Part shown: positions 22,811-30,802 of the stretch, one piece after another
Layout: each line of letters begins with the position of its first letter
Numbering within the stretch: the first letter of the stretch is position 1
From: Streptomyces olivochromogenes
GTDB lineage: Bacteria; Actinomycetota; Actinomycetes; Streptomycetales; Streptomycetaceae
Assembly: GCF_021538895.1 (NCBI RefSeq)
Contig: NZ_JADDRL010000065.1
Coordinates: forward strand, 1 to 55,545
Length of the DNA stretch: 55,545 nt
Direction: 5' to 3'
The notes under the pieces: model-generated
What the model was told of the DNA's origin: nothing
Database searches by the model: none
The model's input: only the letters and a program-made list of their open reading frames with translations
Translations under genes and position numbers: made by a program

Positions 22811-23569
22811 TCAGCCCCGCCCGACGTACGGCATCGCCGTCGCCAGCACCGTCGCGAACTGCACGTTCGCCTCCAGTGGCAGCTCCGCCATGTGCCGCAC
22901 GGTGCGTGCCACGTCGGCCACGTCCATCACGGGCTCGGGGGCGACCTCCCCGTTGGCCTGCAGCGCTCCGGCCTGCATCCGGGCGGTCATGTCGGTGGCC
23001 GCGTTGCCGATGTCGATCTGCCCGACCGCGATGTTGTACGGCCGCCCGTCCAGCGACAGCGACTTGGTGAGGCCGGTCAGCGCGTGCTTGGTGGCGGTGT
23101 AGGGGGCCGAATGCGGTCGGGGCGTGTGCGCCGCGATGGAGCCGTTGTTGATGATCCGGCCGCCCTGCGGGTCCTGCTCCTTCATCTGCCGGTACGCCGC
23201 CTGCGCGCACAGGAACGCCCCGTTGAGGTTGGTGTCCACCACGTGCCGCCACGCCTCGTAGGGCAGGTCCTCCACCGCCACCCCGCCGGGCCCGAACGTC
23301 CCCGCGTTGTTGAAGAGCAGGTCGACCCGCCCGAAGCGGTCCACGGTCGCCGCGAACAGCGCGGCGACCTGCTCCGGCTGGGCCACGTCGGTGCGCACGG
23401 CGAGGAAGTCCCCCTCGGGCGCCAGTGCCGCCGTGTCGTCCAGTCGCTGGGCGCGGCGTCCGGTCAGCGTCACCGACCAGCCCGCCCGCAGCAGTTCCAC
23501 GGCGACCGCGCGCCCGATCCCGGAGCCGGCGCCGGTCACCACCGCGATCTTCGATTCCCTGTCAGTCAT
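22811..23569 (-). CDS. SDR family oxidoreductase
   Basis: A 252-residue classical short-chain dehydrogenase. Cofactor motif TGAGSGIG (about residues 12-19), with TGRRAQRL after beta-2 indicating NADP(H) preference, NNAG (about 90) and the catalytic S-Y-K set in NNGSIAAHTPRPHSAPYTATKHAL (Ser about 143, Tyr about 156, Lys about 160; reported by position). Substrate loop unknown. ATG at 23569 has a GGAGG very close to it. The gene is followed by the structured island at 22541-22810. A preceding Gfo/Idh/MocA gene on the same strand ends 100 bases upstream and may be co-transcribed. Confidence 0.93.
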   Translation of the reverse strand: MTDRESKIAVVTGAGSGIGRAVAVELLRAGWSVTLTGRRAQRLDDTAALAPEGDFLAVRTDVAQPEQVAALFAATVDRFGRVDLLFNNAGTFGPGGVAVEDLPYEAWRHVVDTNLNGAFLCAQAAYRQMKEQDPQGGRIINNGSIAAHTPRPHSAPYTATKHALTGLTKSLSLDGRPYNIAVGQIDIGNAATDMTARMQAGALQANGEVAPEPVMDVADVARTVRHMAELPLEANVQFATVLATAMPYVGRG

Positions 23570-23669
23570 GCCTCCGCAGCGTAGGCCCCGAGTCCGTCAT
23601 GCGGAATCCACTGTCCGCCATACGGTTGCCCGATCGCCCCGGATCCGGTCGCCCCGGAACCCGGTCGCC

Positions 23670-24677
23670 TCAGACGGGCACGACCTCACCCGGGTACCGC
23701 ACCCCGGTCCGCTCCCGTATCGCGTCCAGCGTCCGCATCACCGCGAGGGTGCCGTCCAGCGGGACCAGCGGGGACTCGGTCTCGCCCGCCCGCAGCGCGC
23801 GCATGACCTCCTTCGCCTCGTGCCTCAGGCTGTGGCGCGGCCCGTCCGCCGGGTCGAGGGCGAACTCCTCCGGGTCACGGCCGTCGCGGTGCAGGACGAA
23901 GCGGTCGGGGTGGAAGAAGCCGTTCGGGATGTCGATGCGGCCGCGCGATCCGGTGACCGAGGCGGTGGTCGCCGTACCGCCGACGATGGAGCAGTGCACC
24001 GATGCGAGAGCGCCGCTCTCCCAGGAGAGCAGTGCACCCGTCTGGAGATCGATGCCCTCGTCGGAGAGCACCGCTCTCGCCATCACCTCCGCCGGTTCAC
24101 CCAGCAGCAGCTGCGCGAACGACACCGGATACACGCCGAGGTCCAGCAGCGCCCCGCCGCCCAGCGCCGGGTCCCGCAGCCGGTGCGCCGGCGGGAACGG
24201 CCCGGCCAGCCCGAAGTCCGCCTGCACGGTGCGCACCTCGCCGATCGCCCCGTCGTCGACCAGCGCCTTCAGCCGCCGTACCAGCGGGTTGCAGTACATC
24301 CACATCGCTTCCATCAGGAAGCTGCCGCGCTCCCGCGCCAGCGCGACCAGTTCCTCGGCCTCGCGCGCGTTGAGCGTGAACGCCTTCTCGCACAGCACGT
24401 TCCGCCCCGCCTCCAGGCACAGCCCGGCCGCCACCCGGTGGGCCGCGTGCGGGGTGGCGACGTACACGACATCGATGTCCTCGTCCCGGGCGAGCGCGTC
24501 CCAGTCGCCGTACGCCCGCGGGATCCCGAACCGCTCCGCGAAGGCCTCCGCGGATTCCTGGCTGCGCGAGGCCACCGCCACGAGCTCAGCGTCCGGCAGA
24601 TCCACCAGGTCCGCGGTGAACGCGGCCGCGATCCCGCCCGTCGCCAGGATCCCCCACCGCACGCCCTGCTCCGCCAT
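23670..24677 (-). CDS. Gfo/Idh/MocA family oxidoreductase
   Basis: A 335-residue NAD(P)-dependent dehydrogenase of the glucose-fructose oxidoreductase / inositol dehydrogenase family. The N-terminal Rossmann motif is WGILATGGIAAAF, followed by ASRSQESAEAFAERFGIPRAY, VYVATPHAAH and the key lysine motif CEKAFTLN (EKP-like, with Ala replacing Pro). The C-terminal domain holds LLDLGVYPVSFAQLLLG with the usual GxYP signature of dimeric dihydrodiol dehydrogenase-like members. ATG at 24677; ribosome binding site weak. Divergent from the Bcr/CflA exporter. Sugar substrate not evident. Confidence 0.92.
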   Translation of the reverse strand: MAEQGVRWGILATGGIAAAFTADLVDLPDAELVAVASRSQESAEAFAERFGIPRAYGDWDALARDEDIDVVYVATPHAAHRVAAGLCLEAGRNVLCEKAFTLNAREAEELVALARERGSFLMEAMWMYCNPLVRRLKALVDDGAIGEVRTVQADFGLAGPFPPAHRLRDPALGGGALLDLGVYPVSFAQLLLGEPAEVMARAVLSDEGIDLQTGALLSWESGALASVHCSIVGGTATTASVTGSRGRIDIPNGFFHPDRFVLHRDGRDPEEFALDPADGPRHSLRHEAKEVMRALRAGETESPLVPLDGTLAVMRTLDAIRERTGVRYPGEVVPV

Positions 24678-24698
24678 CCCGGCCCCGCCCTCGCTCAA

Positions 24699-24746
24699 GT
24701 GAACCTCGGCACTGTGTACGAGCTGAGAGCATAGGTGGCGGTTCAC
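24699..24746. promoter_or_regulatory. Inverted repeat in divergent promoter region
   Basis: GTGAACC (24699-24705) and GGTTCAC (24740-24746) are perfect 7-bp arms 34 bases apart between the divergent Gfo/Idh/MocA and MFS genes. A CATAGG hexamer (24730-24735) inside could be the -10 of the MFS gene. Two half-sites for one regulator are possible; evidence is thin. Confidence 0.3.
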
Positions 24747-24764
24747 CGGCAGAGGGAGGGGCAC

Positions 24765-26060
24765 ATGGCCGAGCACGCGGCGGCGCCGACACCGCGGACC
24801 CGGCGCCGGCCGGCCGCCCGGCCGCCCGGCACCCGCGCCGACCGCCGCACCGGCCTCCTCGTCACCCTCGTCCTCGGCGGCCTCACCGCCACGCCCCCGC
24901 TGGCGATGGACATGTACCTCCCCTCCCTGCCGGAGGTCACCCGCTCCCTGCACGCATCCGCCGCGACCGTCCAGCTCAGCCTCACCGCCTGCCTGGCCGG
25001 AATGGCGCTCGGGCAGCTGGTCGTCGGCCCGATGAGCGACCGCTGGGGCCGCCGCCGCCCGCTGCTGGCCGGCCTCGCCGTCTACCTCGTCGCCACCGCC
25101 CTGTGCGCGCTCGCGCCCACCGTCGAGACCCTGATCGCCCTCCGGCTGGCGCAGGGTCTGTCCGGCGCGGCCGGGATCGTCATCGCCCGCGCCGTCGTCC
25201 GCGACCTCTACGACGGCGTGGCCATGGCCCGCTTCTTCTCCACCCTGATGCTGATATCCGGCGCCGCCCCGATCGTGGCCCCGCTGATCGGCGGGCAGAT
25301 CCTGCGGGTGACGGACTGGCGGGGCGTCTTCGTCGTCCTGACGCTGATCGGGGCCGCGCTGGCCGCGCTCGTCTGGCTCCGGCTCCCCGAGACCCTCCCG
25401 CCCGCGGAACGCCACAAGGGCGGCGTCGCCGAGGCGCTGCGCGCCATGCGCGGACTGCTCGCCGACCTGCCCTTCACCGGCTGCATGCTCGCGGGCGGCT
25501 TCTCCAGCGCCGCGCTGTTCGCCTACATCTCGGCGTCCCCGTTCGTGATCCAGGAGATCTACGGCGCCTCCCCGCAGACCTTCAGCCTGCTCTTCGGCCT
25601 CAACTCGGTCGGCCTGGTCACCGCGGGGCAGATCAACGGCAAGGTGCTGGTCGGCCGGGTGCGCCTGGACAAGGTGCTCGCCACCGGCCTGTCGGTGATC
25701 GTCCTGGCCGCCACCGCCCTGCTGCTGATGTCCACCGGCGTCCTCGGGCACGTGGGCCTGGCCCCCGTCGCCGCCGCGCTGTTCGTGCTCATGTCCGCGA
25801 TGGGCTTCACGCTCCCCAACACCACGTCCCTCGCCCTGATGCGCACCCGGCACGCGGCCGGCTCCGCCTCCGCGCTCCTCGGCACCTCCACCTTCCTCGT
25901 CGGCGCGGTCGCCTCCCCCCTCGTCGGCGTCGCCGGGGAGCACACCGCGGTGCCGATGGCGGTCGTCCAGCTGGGGGCGGCACTGGTGGCGCTGGCCTGC
26001 TTCGTGGGAATGTGCCGTCCCTGGACCACACACGCAGGGGCGGAAGGAGCGGGGAGCTGA
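24765..26060 (+). CDS. Bcr/CflA family multidrug efflux MFS transporter
   Basis: A 431-residue, 12-helix drug:proton antiporter. Motif A is GPMSDRWGRRRPLL (about residues 87-100), preceded by MDMYLPSLPEVTRSLHASAATVQLSLT, the signature N-terminus of the Bcr/CflA group that exports bicyclomycin, sulfonamides, chloramphenicol or cysteine. Helix 5 has SGAAPIVAPLIGGQIL (motif C-like antiporter signature). The first 35 residues form a basic, proline-rich cytoplasmic extension. ATG at 24765 is preceded by GGGAGGGG at about 5 bases; a GTG at 24735 is an alternative. Translationally coupled to the serine hydrolase gene. Confidence 0.93.
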   Translation: MAEHAAAPTPRTRRRPAARPPGTRADRRTGLLVTLVLGGLTATPPLAMDMYLPSLPEVTRSLHASAATVQLSLTACLAGMALGQLVVGPMSDRWGRRRPLLAGLAVYLVATALCALAPTVETLIALRLAQGLSGAAGIVIARAVVRDLYDGVAMARFFSTLMLISGAAPIVAPLIGGQILRVTDWRGVFVVLTLIGAALAALVWLRLPETLPPAERHKGGVAEALRAMRGLLADLPFTGCMLAGGFSSAALFAYISASPFVIQEIYGASPQTFSLLFGLNSVGLVTAGQINGKVLVGRVRLDKVLATGLSVIVLAATALLLMSTGVLGHVGLAPVAAALFVLMSAMGFTLPNTTSLALMRTRHAAGSASALLGTSTFLVGAVASPLVGVAGEHTAVPMAVVQLGAALVALACFVGMCRPWTTHAGAEGAGS

Positions 26061-27187
26061 GCGCACCGAGACTGCGCGTCGACACGCCGGAACGGGCCGG
26101 ACTCGACCCCGCAGAACTGGGCCACCTCGTCCGCGAGGTCCACGACCTCACCGCCGGGGAGGACCCCTGGGCGGCGGGCGTGGTCGTGGTCGCCGGGCGC
26201 GGCCCGGTGATCGCCGTGCAGGAGGCGGCCGGCTGGGCGGTCCGGTACGCCGCGTACGACCCCGAGACCGACCGCGGCGTCGAGCTGCCGCGCCGGTCCC
26301 GGGTCCCGATGACCGTCGGCACCCCCTTCGACGTCGCCTCCCTCACCAAGCTGTGCACCGCCGTCGCCGCCGTGCAGCAGATCGAGCGGGGCACCCTCGG
26401 CATAGACGCGCGGGTCGGCGCCTACCTGCCGGAGTTCCACGCGGCCGCCCGGCACGGCATCACCGTGCGGCAGCTGCTCACCCACACCACCGGGCTGCGC
26501 CCCGAACTCCCGCTGTACGACTGCGCGACCGACGCGGAACGGCTGGAGCTGCTGCGGGCGGAGGCCCCGTCGAGCACACCGGGGACGTACCTCTACTCCG
26601 ACCTGAACATGCTCCTGCTCCAGTACGTCCTGGAGCGCGTCACCGGCCGCACCCTCGACGTCCTCGTGCACGAGGGGATCACCCGGCCGCTCGGCATGAG
26701 CGCGACCGACTTCGGGCCGTGCCCCGGGGCCGCCGCCACGGAGGACCAGCGGCGGCCGTGGGCCAAGGCCGACCGGGGCATGCTGCGGGGCGTCGTCCAC
26801 GACGAGAACGCGTGGGCGCTGGGCGGCGTCGCCGGCCACGCCGGCCTCTTCTCGACGGGGCGCGACCTCGCCGTGCTGTGCCGGGCGCTGCTGTCGGGCG
26901 GCGCGTACGGCCCGGCCCGTATCCTCGGCCCCGACTTCGTCGACCTGCTGCTGGCCCCGCCGGGCCTCGGGTTCGCGGTCGACCGGCCGTGGTTCATGGG
27001 GGAGCTGTCGGGCAAGGGAGCGGCGGGCCACACGGGCTTCACGGGCACCTCCCTGGTCCTGGACCCGGCGACGGACACGTTCCTGGTGCTGCTGGCCAAC
27101 CGGGTGCATCCGTGCCGGCGGCCGCCGGACAGCCGGCCCCGGGCGGCCGCGGCCACACGGCTGGTCCGGGCGGTGCGGGGGACCTGA
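26057..27187 (+). CDS. Serine beta-lactamase-like hydrolase (class C fold)
   Basis: A 376-residue member of the beta-lactamase/transpeptidase-like family. SxxK is SLTK (S95, K98), the YxN motif is YSDLN, and HTGFTG supplies the KTG-like HxG motif. TPGTYLYSDLNMLLLQYVLERVTGRTLDVL and VHDENAWALGGVAGHAGLFST are family hallmarks. Such enzymes act as esterases or peptidases on diverse substrates; no signal peptide is seen, so it is probably cytosolic. The start is likely CTG at 26057 within CTGA of the MFS stop, with AGGAG 7 bases upstream; a GTG at 26012 is the alternative. Coupling with an exporter suggests joint handling of one compound. Confidence 0.87.
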   Translation: MSAPRLRVDTPERAGLDPAELGHLVREVHDLTAGEDPWAAGVVVVAGRGPVIAVQEAAGWAVRYAAYDPETDRGVELPRRSRVPMTVGTPFDVASLTKLCTAVAAVQQIERGTLGIDARVGAYLPEFHAAARHGITVRQLLTHTTGLRPELPLYDCATDAERLELLRAEAPSSTPGTYLYSDLNMLLLQYVLERVTGRTLDVLVHEGITRPLGMSATDFGPCPGAAATEDQRRPWAKADRGMLRGVVHDENAWALGGVAGHAGLFSTGRDLAVLCRALLSGGAYGPARILGPDFVDLLLAPPGLGFAVDRPWFMGELSGKGAAGHTGFTGTSLVLDPATDTFLVLLANRVHPCRRPPDSRPRAAAATRLVRAVRGT

Positions 27188-27199
27188 GAGAATCGGCGG

Positions 27200-28195
27200 G
27201 TGACCGTCCCCGTCTCCCCAGCCGACACGCTCCGCGGCTCACTCGCCGGACTGCTCGACGGACTGCCGCCCAAGCAGGCCGCCGCGGCCGTGGAGCGGCT
27301 GATCGCCAACTACCGCGGGGACACCCCGACCGACGCGCCGATCCTGCGGGACCGCGCCGACGTCGCCGCGTACGCCGCGTACCGGATGCCCGCGACCTTC
27401 GAGGCGGTGCGGGCGGCGCTGGAGGCGTTCGCGGATGCCGTGCCCGGCTGGGCGCCCGGCAGTCATGTGGACGTCGGGGGCGGGACCGGCGCGGCGACCT
27501 GGGCCGTCAGCGCGACCTGGGACGGGGTCCGGCCGGTGACCGTGCTGGACTGGGCCGAGCCCGCGCTGGCCCTCGGCCGGGAGCTCGCCGCCGCCAACCC
27601 GGCGCTGCGGGACGCCACCTGGCAGCGCTCTCGGATCGGAGCGGCGCTCACCATCGAGAGCACCGATCTCGTCACCGTTTCCTACGTCCTCAACGAACTC
27701 TCCGAGGCCGACCGCGCCGCCCTCGTCGACGCCGCCGCCGGAGCCGCGCGGGCCGTCGTGATCGTCGAGGCCGGCACCCCCGCCGGCTACGCCCGCGTCA
27801 TCGAGGCCCGCCACCGGCTGATCGCCGCCGGCTTCCAGGTCGCCGCCCCCTGCCCGCACAGCGCCGCCTGCCCCATCGTCCCGGGCGAGGACTGGTGCCA
27901 CTTCTCGGCCCGGGTCAGCCGCTCCTCCCTGCACCGCCAGGTCAAGGGCGGCTCGCTGCCCTACGAGGACGAGAAGTTCAGCTACGTCGCCGCCGTCCGC
28001 TTCCCGGCCGAGCCCGCCGCCGCCCGCGTGGTCAGGCGCCCCCAGATCCGCAAGGGGCAGGTGCTCCTCGACCTGTGCGAGGCCGAGGAGCGGATCCGCC
28101 GCACGACGGTCACCAAACGCCACGGCGACCTGTACAAGGCGGCCCGGGACGCGGACTGGGGCGACTCCTGGCCGCCGCCCGCCGAGGACGAGTAG
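27200..28195 (+). CDS. Rsm22-like small-subunit rRNA methyltransferase family
   Basis: A 331-residue protein of the Rsm22 family, SAM-dependent methyltransferase-fold proteins linked to ribosome assembly (known in mitochondria and bacteria). The SAM site is HVDVGGGTGAATWA (about residues 90-103) and VLDWAEPALALGREL. YVLNELSEADRAALVDAA is a family landmark. A cysteine set in CPHSAACPIVPGEDWCHF (about 213-230) may bind a metal or an FeS cluster, as in mitochondrial relatives. The C-terminal PYEDEKFSYVAAVRF is also conserved. GTG at 27200. Follows the serine hydrolase by 12 bases. Confidence 0.88.
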   Translation: MTVPVSPADTLRGSLAGLLDGLPPKQAAAAVERLIANYRGDTPTDAPILRDRADVAAYAAYRMPATFEAVRAALEAFADAVPGWAPGSHVDVGGGTGAATWAVSATWDGVRPVTVLDWAEPALALGRELAAANPALRDATWQRSRIGAALTIESTDLVTVSYVLNELSEADRAALVDAAAGAARAVVIVEAGTPAGYARVIEARHRLIAAGFQVAAPCPHSAACPIVPGEDWCHFSARVSRSSLHRQVKGGSLPYEDEKFSYVAAVRFPAEPAAARVVRRPQIRKGQVLLDLCEAEERIRRTTVTKRHGDLYKAARDADWGDSWPPPAEDE

Positions 28196-28238
28196 GCCCG
28201 GCGCGCGGGCCGGTGACGTCAGCCCCAGCCGCGCTCAC

Positions 28239-28269
28239 GAGACGCGCCGTCTCACCCCCCTGGTAGCTT
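28239..28269 (+). promoter_or_regulatory. TetR promoter with palindromic operator
   Basis: GAGACG-CGC-CGTCTC (28239-28253) is a perfect palindrome with a 3-base centre, followed by a TAGCTT -10 box (28264-28269). The TetR ATG begins 6 bases after the -10 box, so the transcript is probably leaderless and the operator overlaps the -35/spacer region, fitting autorepression. Confidence 0.6.
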
Positions 28270-28275
28270 CGCCCC

Positions 28276-28890
28276 ATGGTCAAGAAGCCCGTCCCGGACG
28301 CCACCCGCCGCAGCGAGAAGTCCCGCCGCGCCATCTACGACGCCGCCCTCGCCCTGGTCGCGGAGGTCGGGTACCCGAAGACCACCGTCGAGGGGATCGC
28401 CGCCCGGGCCGGCGTCGGCAAGCAGACCATCTACCGCTGGTGGTCGGCCAAGGCGGACGTCCTGCTGGAGGCCTTCCTCGACCTGGGCGAGCAGGCGGCG
28501 CGGGCCGCCGGGCAGGAGCCGTACGAGTTCCCGGACACCGGTGACCTCGCCGCCGACCTCAAGGCGGTCCTGCGGGCCACCGTCGACGAGCTGCTCGACC
28601 CCCGCTTCGAGGCACCCTCCCGCGCCCTGGCCGCCGAGGGCGTGGTCAACGAGCAGCTCGGCCGCGAGTTCGTCGGCAAGCTCCTCGAACCCCAGCTCCA
28701 GCTGTACGTCGACCGGCTGCGCTCCGCCCAGGACAAGGGTCACGTACGGCCCGACATCGACCCGCACATCGCCCTGGAACTGTTCGTCTCGCCCCTGGCC
28801 CAGCGCTGGCTGCAGCGCACCGGCCCGATCTCGTACGCGTACACGGACACCCTCGTCGACTACGCGCTGGGCGGTCTGGCCCCGCGCTGA
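28276..28890 (+). CDS. TetR/AcrR-family regulator
   Basis: A 204-residue repressor-type regulator. The N-terminal HTH is SRRAIYDAALALVAEVGYPKTTVEGIAARAGVGKQTIYRWW-like (residues about 17-57; the recognition helix is GVGKQTIYRWW). The C-terminal domain matches the TetR_C_16/33-like group: EAFLDLGEQAARA, DLAADLKAVLRATVDEL and IDPHIALELFVSPLAQRWL. ATG at 28276 with no Shine-Dalgarno; the adjacent promoter indicates a leaderless mRNA. No adjacent exporter is divergent from it, so targets other than its own promoter are unclear. Confidence 0.93.
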   Translation: MVKKPVPDATRRSEKSRRAIYDAALALVAEVGYPKTTVEGIAARAGVGKQTIYRWWSAKADVLLEAFLDLGEQAARAAGQEPYEFPDTGDLAADLKAVLRATVDELLDPRFEAPSRALAAEGVVNEQLGREFVGKLLEPQLQLYVDRLRSAQDKGHVRPDIDPHIALELFVSPLAQRWLQRTGPISYAYTDTLVDYALGGLAPR

Positions 28891-29011
28891 CCCCTCGCGG
28901 CGGGCCGGAAGCCCGGCATGTCCCGACAAGGCCCCCCGGAGTACACGAAGGTGGGACCATGAGGCATGCTGTCCGCACAACAGCGAGGCGACCACCAAAA
29001 CCAGGGGTGAG

Positions 29012-29746
29012 ATGAGCGCGACGTTCGGTGGCCGGACCGGCCGGCAGGGCAAACTCTCCCAGTGGCTGCGCGGACGCCGCCGGCCGGAAGCCGGTGACGA
29101 CGGCGGTCGTGAGGCCCTGCTGCTCGCCGCCGCCGGAGCGGGACTGCCCCTCGCGCCCGCCGCGCACCCGGCCCCCGGCTACCGCTGCTCCTGCGACCGC
29201 GTCGGCTGCCCCACCCCGGCCCGGCACCCGGTGTCCTTCGCCTGGCAGACGCAGTCCACCACCGACCGCGGTCAGATCGAGCGCTGGGCCCGGCACCAGC
29301 CGCAGGCCAACTTCATCACCGCGACCGGCATGCTGCACGACGTCCTCGACGTGCCCCTGGAGGCCGGCCGGGAGGCGCTGGACCGGCTGCTCGGCTCCGG
29401 CGTCGAGGTCGGCCCGGTCGCCGAGAGCGACGACGGCCGCATGCTGTTCTTCACCCTCACCCGCGGCACGCCCGAGGACGAGGACGAGTGGTGGCCCTGC
29501 GAGCTGGACTGCCGCCCCGAGACCATGGACGAACACCCCGGCCTGCGCTGGCACTGCCGCGGCTCCTACGTCCTCGTACCGCCGGCCCGGCTGCCCGGCG
29601 ACGACCAGCGGGTGCGCTGGGTGCGCGGCCCGGAGCACCAGCTGCCCGATCCGCTGAGCCTGCTGGAGATCCTCACGGACGCCTGCGCCCGGCACGCGGG
29701 CGAGCGAGGGGACCACGCCGACTCGGCCTGGCCGCCGCGCCACTGA
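29012..29746 (+). CDS. Prim-pol N-terminal-like protein
   Basis: A 244-residue protein resembling the N-terminal bifunctional DNA primase/polymerase (AEP-type) domain found in Streptomyces proteins: LPLAPAAHPAPGYRCSCDRVGCPTPARHPVSFAWQTQ, WARHQPQANFITATGMLHDVLDVPLEAG, RMLFFTLT, and HCRGSYVLVPPARLPG. A CxCxxxxCxxP cluster (about residues 56-66) resembles its zinc-type segment. The polymerase aspartates are not clearly in place (VLDVP is the only candidate pair) and no helicase domain follows, so it may be a regulator derived from prim-pol. ATG at 29012 is preceded by AGGGGTGAG. Monocistronic. Confidence 0.75.
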   Translation: MSATFGGRTGRQGKLSQWLRGRRRPEAGDDGGREALLLAAAGAGLPLAPAAHPAPGYRCSCDRVGCPTPARHPVSFAWQTQSTTDRGQIERWARHQPQANFITATGMLHDVLDVPLEAGREALDRLLGSGVEVGPVAESDDGRMLFFTLTRGTPEDEDEWWPCELDCRPETMDEHPGLRWHCRGSYVLVPPARLPGDDQRVRWVRGPEHQLPDPLSLLEILTDACARHAGERGDHADSAWPPRH

Positions 29747-29800
29747 GAGCGTTCGCCGACCATCCGGCCCACCCGGCCCGCGCGACCGGGGCGGTCCCGG

Positions 29801-30802
29801 CTACTCGCCCTGCGCCGCCGTCAGCCCCTGGATGCGGCCCAGCATCGACACCTTGTCGCCGGCCGCGCCCTTCCGCGGGTCGAGAGCGACCTCGTTGGAC
29901 ACGAACTCCAGCGTCAGCGACTGCTTGACCTCGCCCTTCGTCAGGGCCCGCACGTCGTCGTTCGGGGCCGGGACGTCGGTGCCGGCGTAGGCGGTCTCCT
30001 TCTCGAAGTGGTGCGTGGTGAAGAACACCAGCGCCCCGCCGTCCGCCGTGCGCAGCGCCAGCGGCGCGTAGTCGCCGTCCGTGCGCGCCTCGTCGATGTA
30101 CTGCGTGACCAGACCCGGCTTGCGGGCCTCCTTCGCGCGCGTCTGCCGCCAGCCGCTGGTGTGCTCGCCGTCCGCGAAGCCGCTCCCGCCGCTCTTCAGA
30201 TACGTCGCGTACGTCCGGCTCAAGTCCTGTGGGGGCACGGCGAGTTCCGCCGTGGTGGCGGGTACGGCCTCGGCCCAGCCGTCCTTGTCCTTCTTGAACT
30301 CCGGCACGCCGTCCGGCCGTACGAGCGTCAGATACGCCACCTGGAACGGCTCGGACAGGCTGCCGCGGGTGAAGACGAACAGCCAGCGCGCGCTGCCGCC
30401 CTTGTTGGCGGCCGTGTCGGCGAGGAACCAGCGCGGCCAGCCGGCCTTCTTGGGGATCGTGAACTTGGTGTCCGACAGCTTCAGCGGCACGTACCCGCTG
30501 TTGCCGCCGGGGTTGTTCGCGTGCCCGGCACGCAGCCGGGCCCGGTCGATGTCGCCGAGGGCACCGGTGACGTAGTCCGCGTCCAGGGAACTGTCGAACG
30601 CCTGGTCCGCCTTGTTGTAGGCGTCCGTGAACCGTTCCAGCGCCTTCGCGGCCTCGGCGCGGGTGGAGGCGGGGAGCACCGCGCGCTCCCCGTGCACCAC
30701 CACGCATCCGCTCGCCGTCAGCGACAGAGCGGTCAACGAGGCCGCTATCAGTGCGTTCCGGTCACGCCTGCGATGCCTTCGAGGGCTGCGATCCCTGGTC
30801 AT
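29801..30802 (-). CDS. Lipoprotein, fourth gene of the efe operon
   Basis: A 333-residue lipoprotein: basic N-terminus (RRHRRRDRN), hydrophobic core and lipobox LTASGC (Cys about residue 33). The mature part has no recognised domain; it looks alpha/beta with SSLDADYVTGALGDIDRAR and RWLFVFTRGSLSEPFQVAYLTLVR. Similar secreted proteins of unknown function occur in actinobacteria. ATG at 30802 (a GTG lies one codon upstream), with GAAGG before it. It overlaps the 3' end of efeU by 41 bases, so it belongs to the efe transcript and may help iron uptake at the cell surface; that role is inference. Confidence 0.85.
   Translation of the reverse strand: MTRDRSPRRHRRRDRNALIAASLTALSLTASGCVVVHGERAVLPASTRAEAAKALERFTDAYNKADQAFDSSLDADYVTGALGDIDRARLRAGHANNPGGNSGYVPLKLSDTKFTIPKKAGWPRWFLADTAANKGGSARWLFVFTRGSLSEPFQVAYLTLVRPDGVPEFKKDKDGWAEAVPATTAELAVPPQDLSRTYATYLKSGGSGFADGEHTSGWRQTRAKEARKPGLVTQYIDEARTDGDYAPLALRTADGGALVFFTTHHFEKETAYAGTDVPAPNDDVRALTKGEVKQSLTLEFVSNEVALDPRKGAAGDKVSMLGRIQGLTAAQGE

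Noticed and set aside
22642..22811. Forward-strand small ORF with TTCG-type end as a RiPP precursor
   Set aside because: No ribosome binding site, no modification enzymes nearby, and third positions atypical for a coding frame in this genome.
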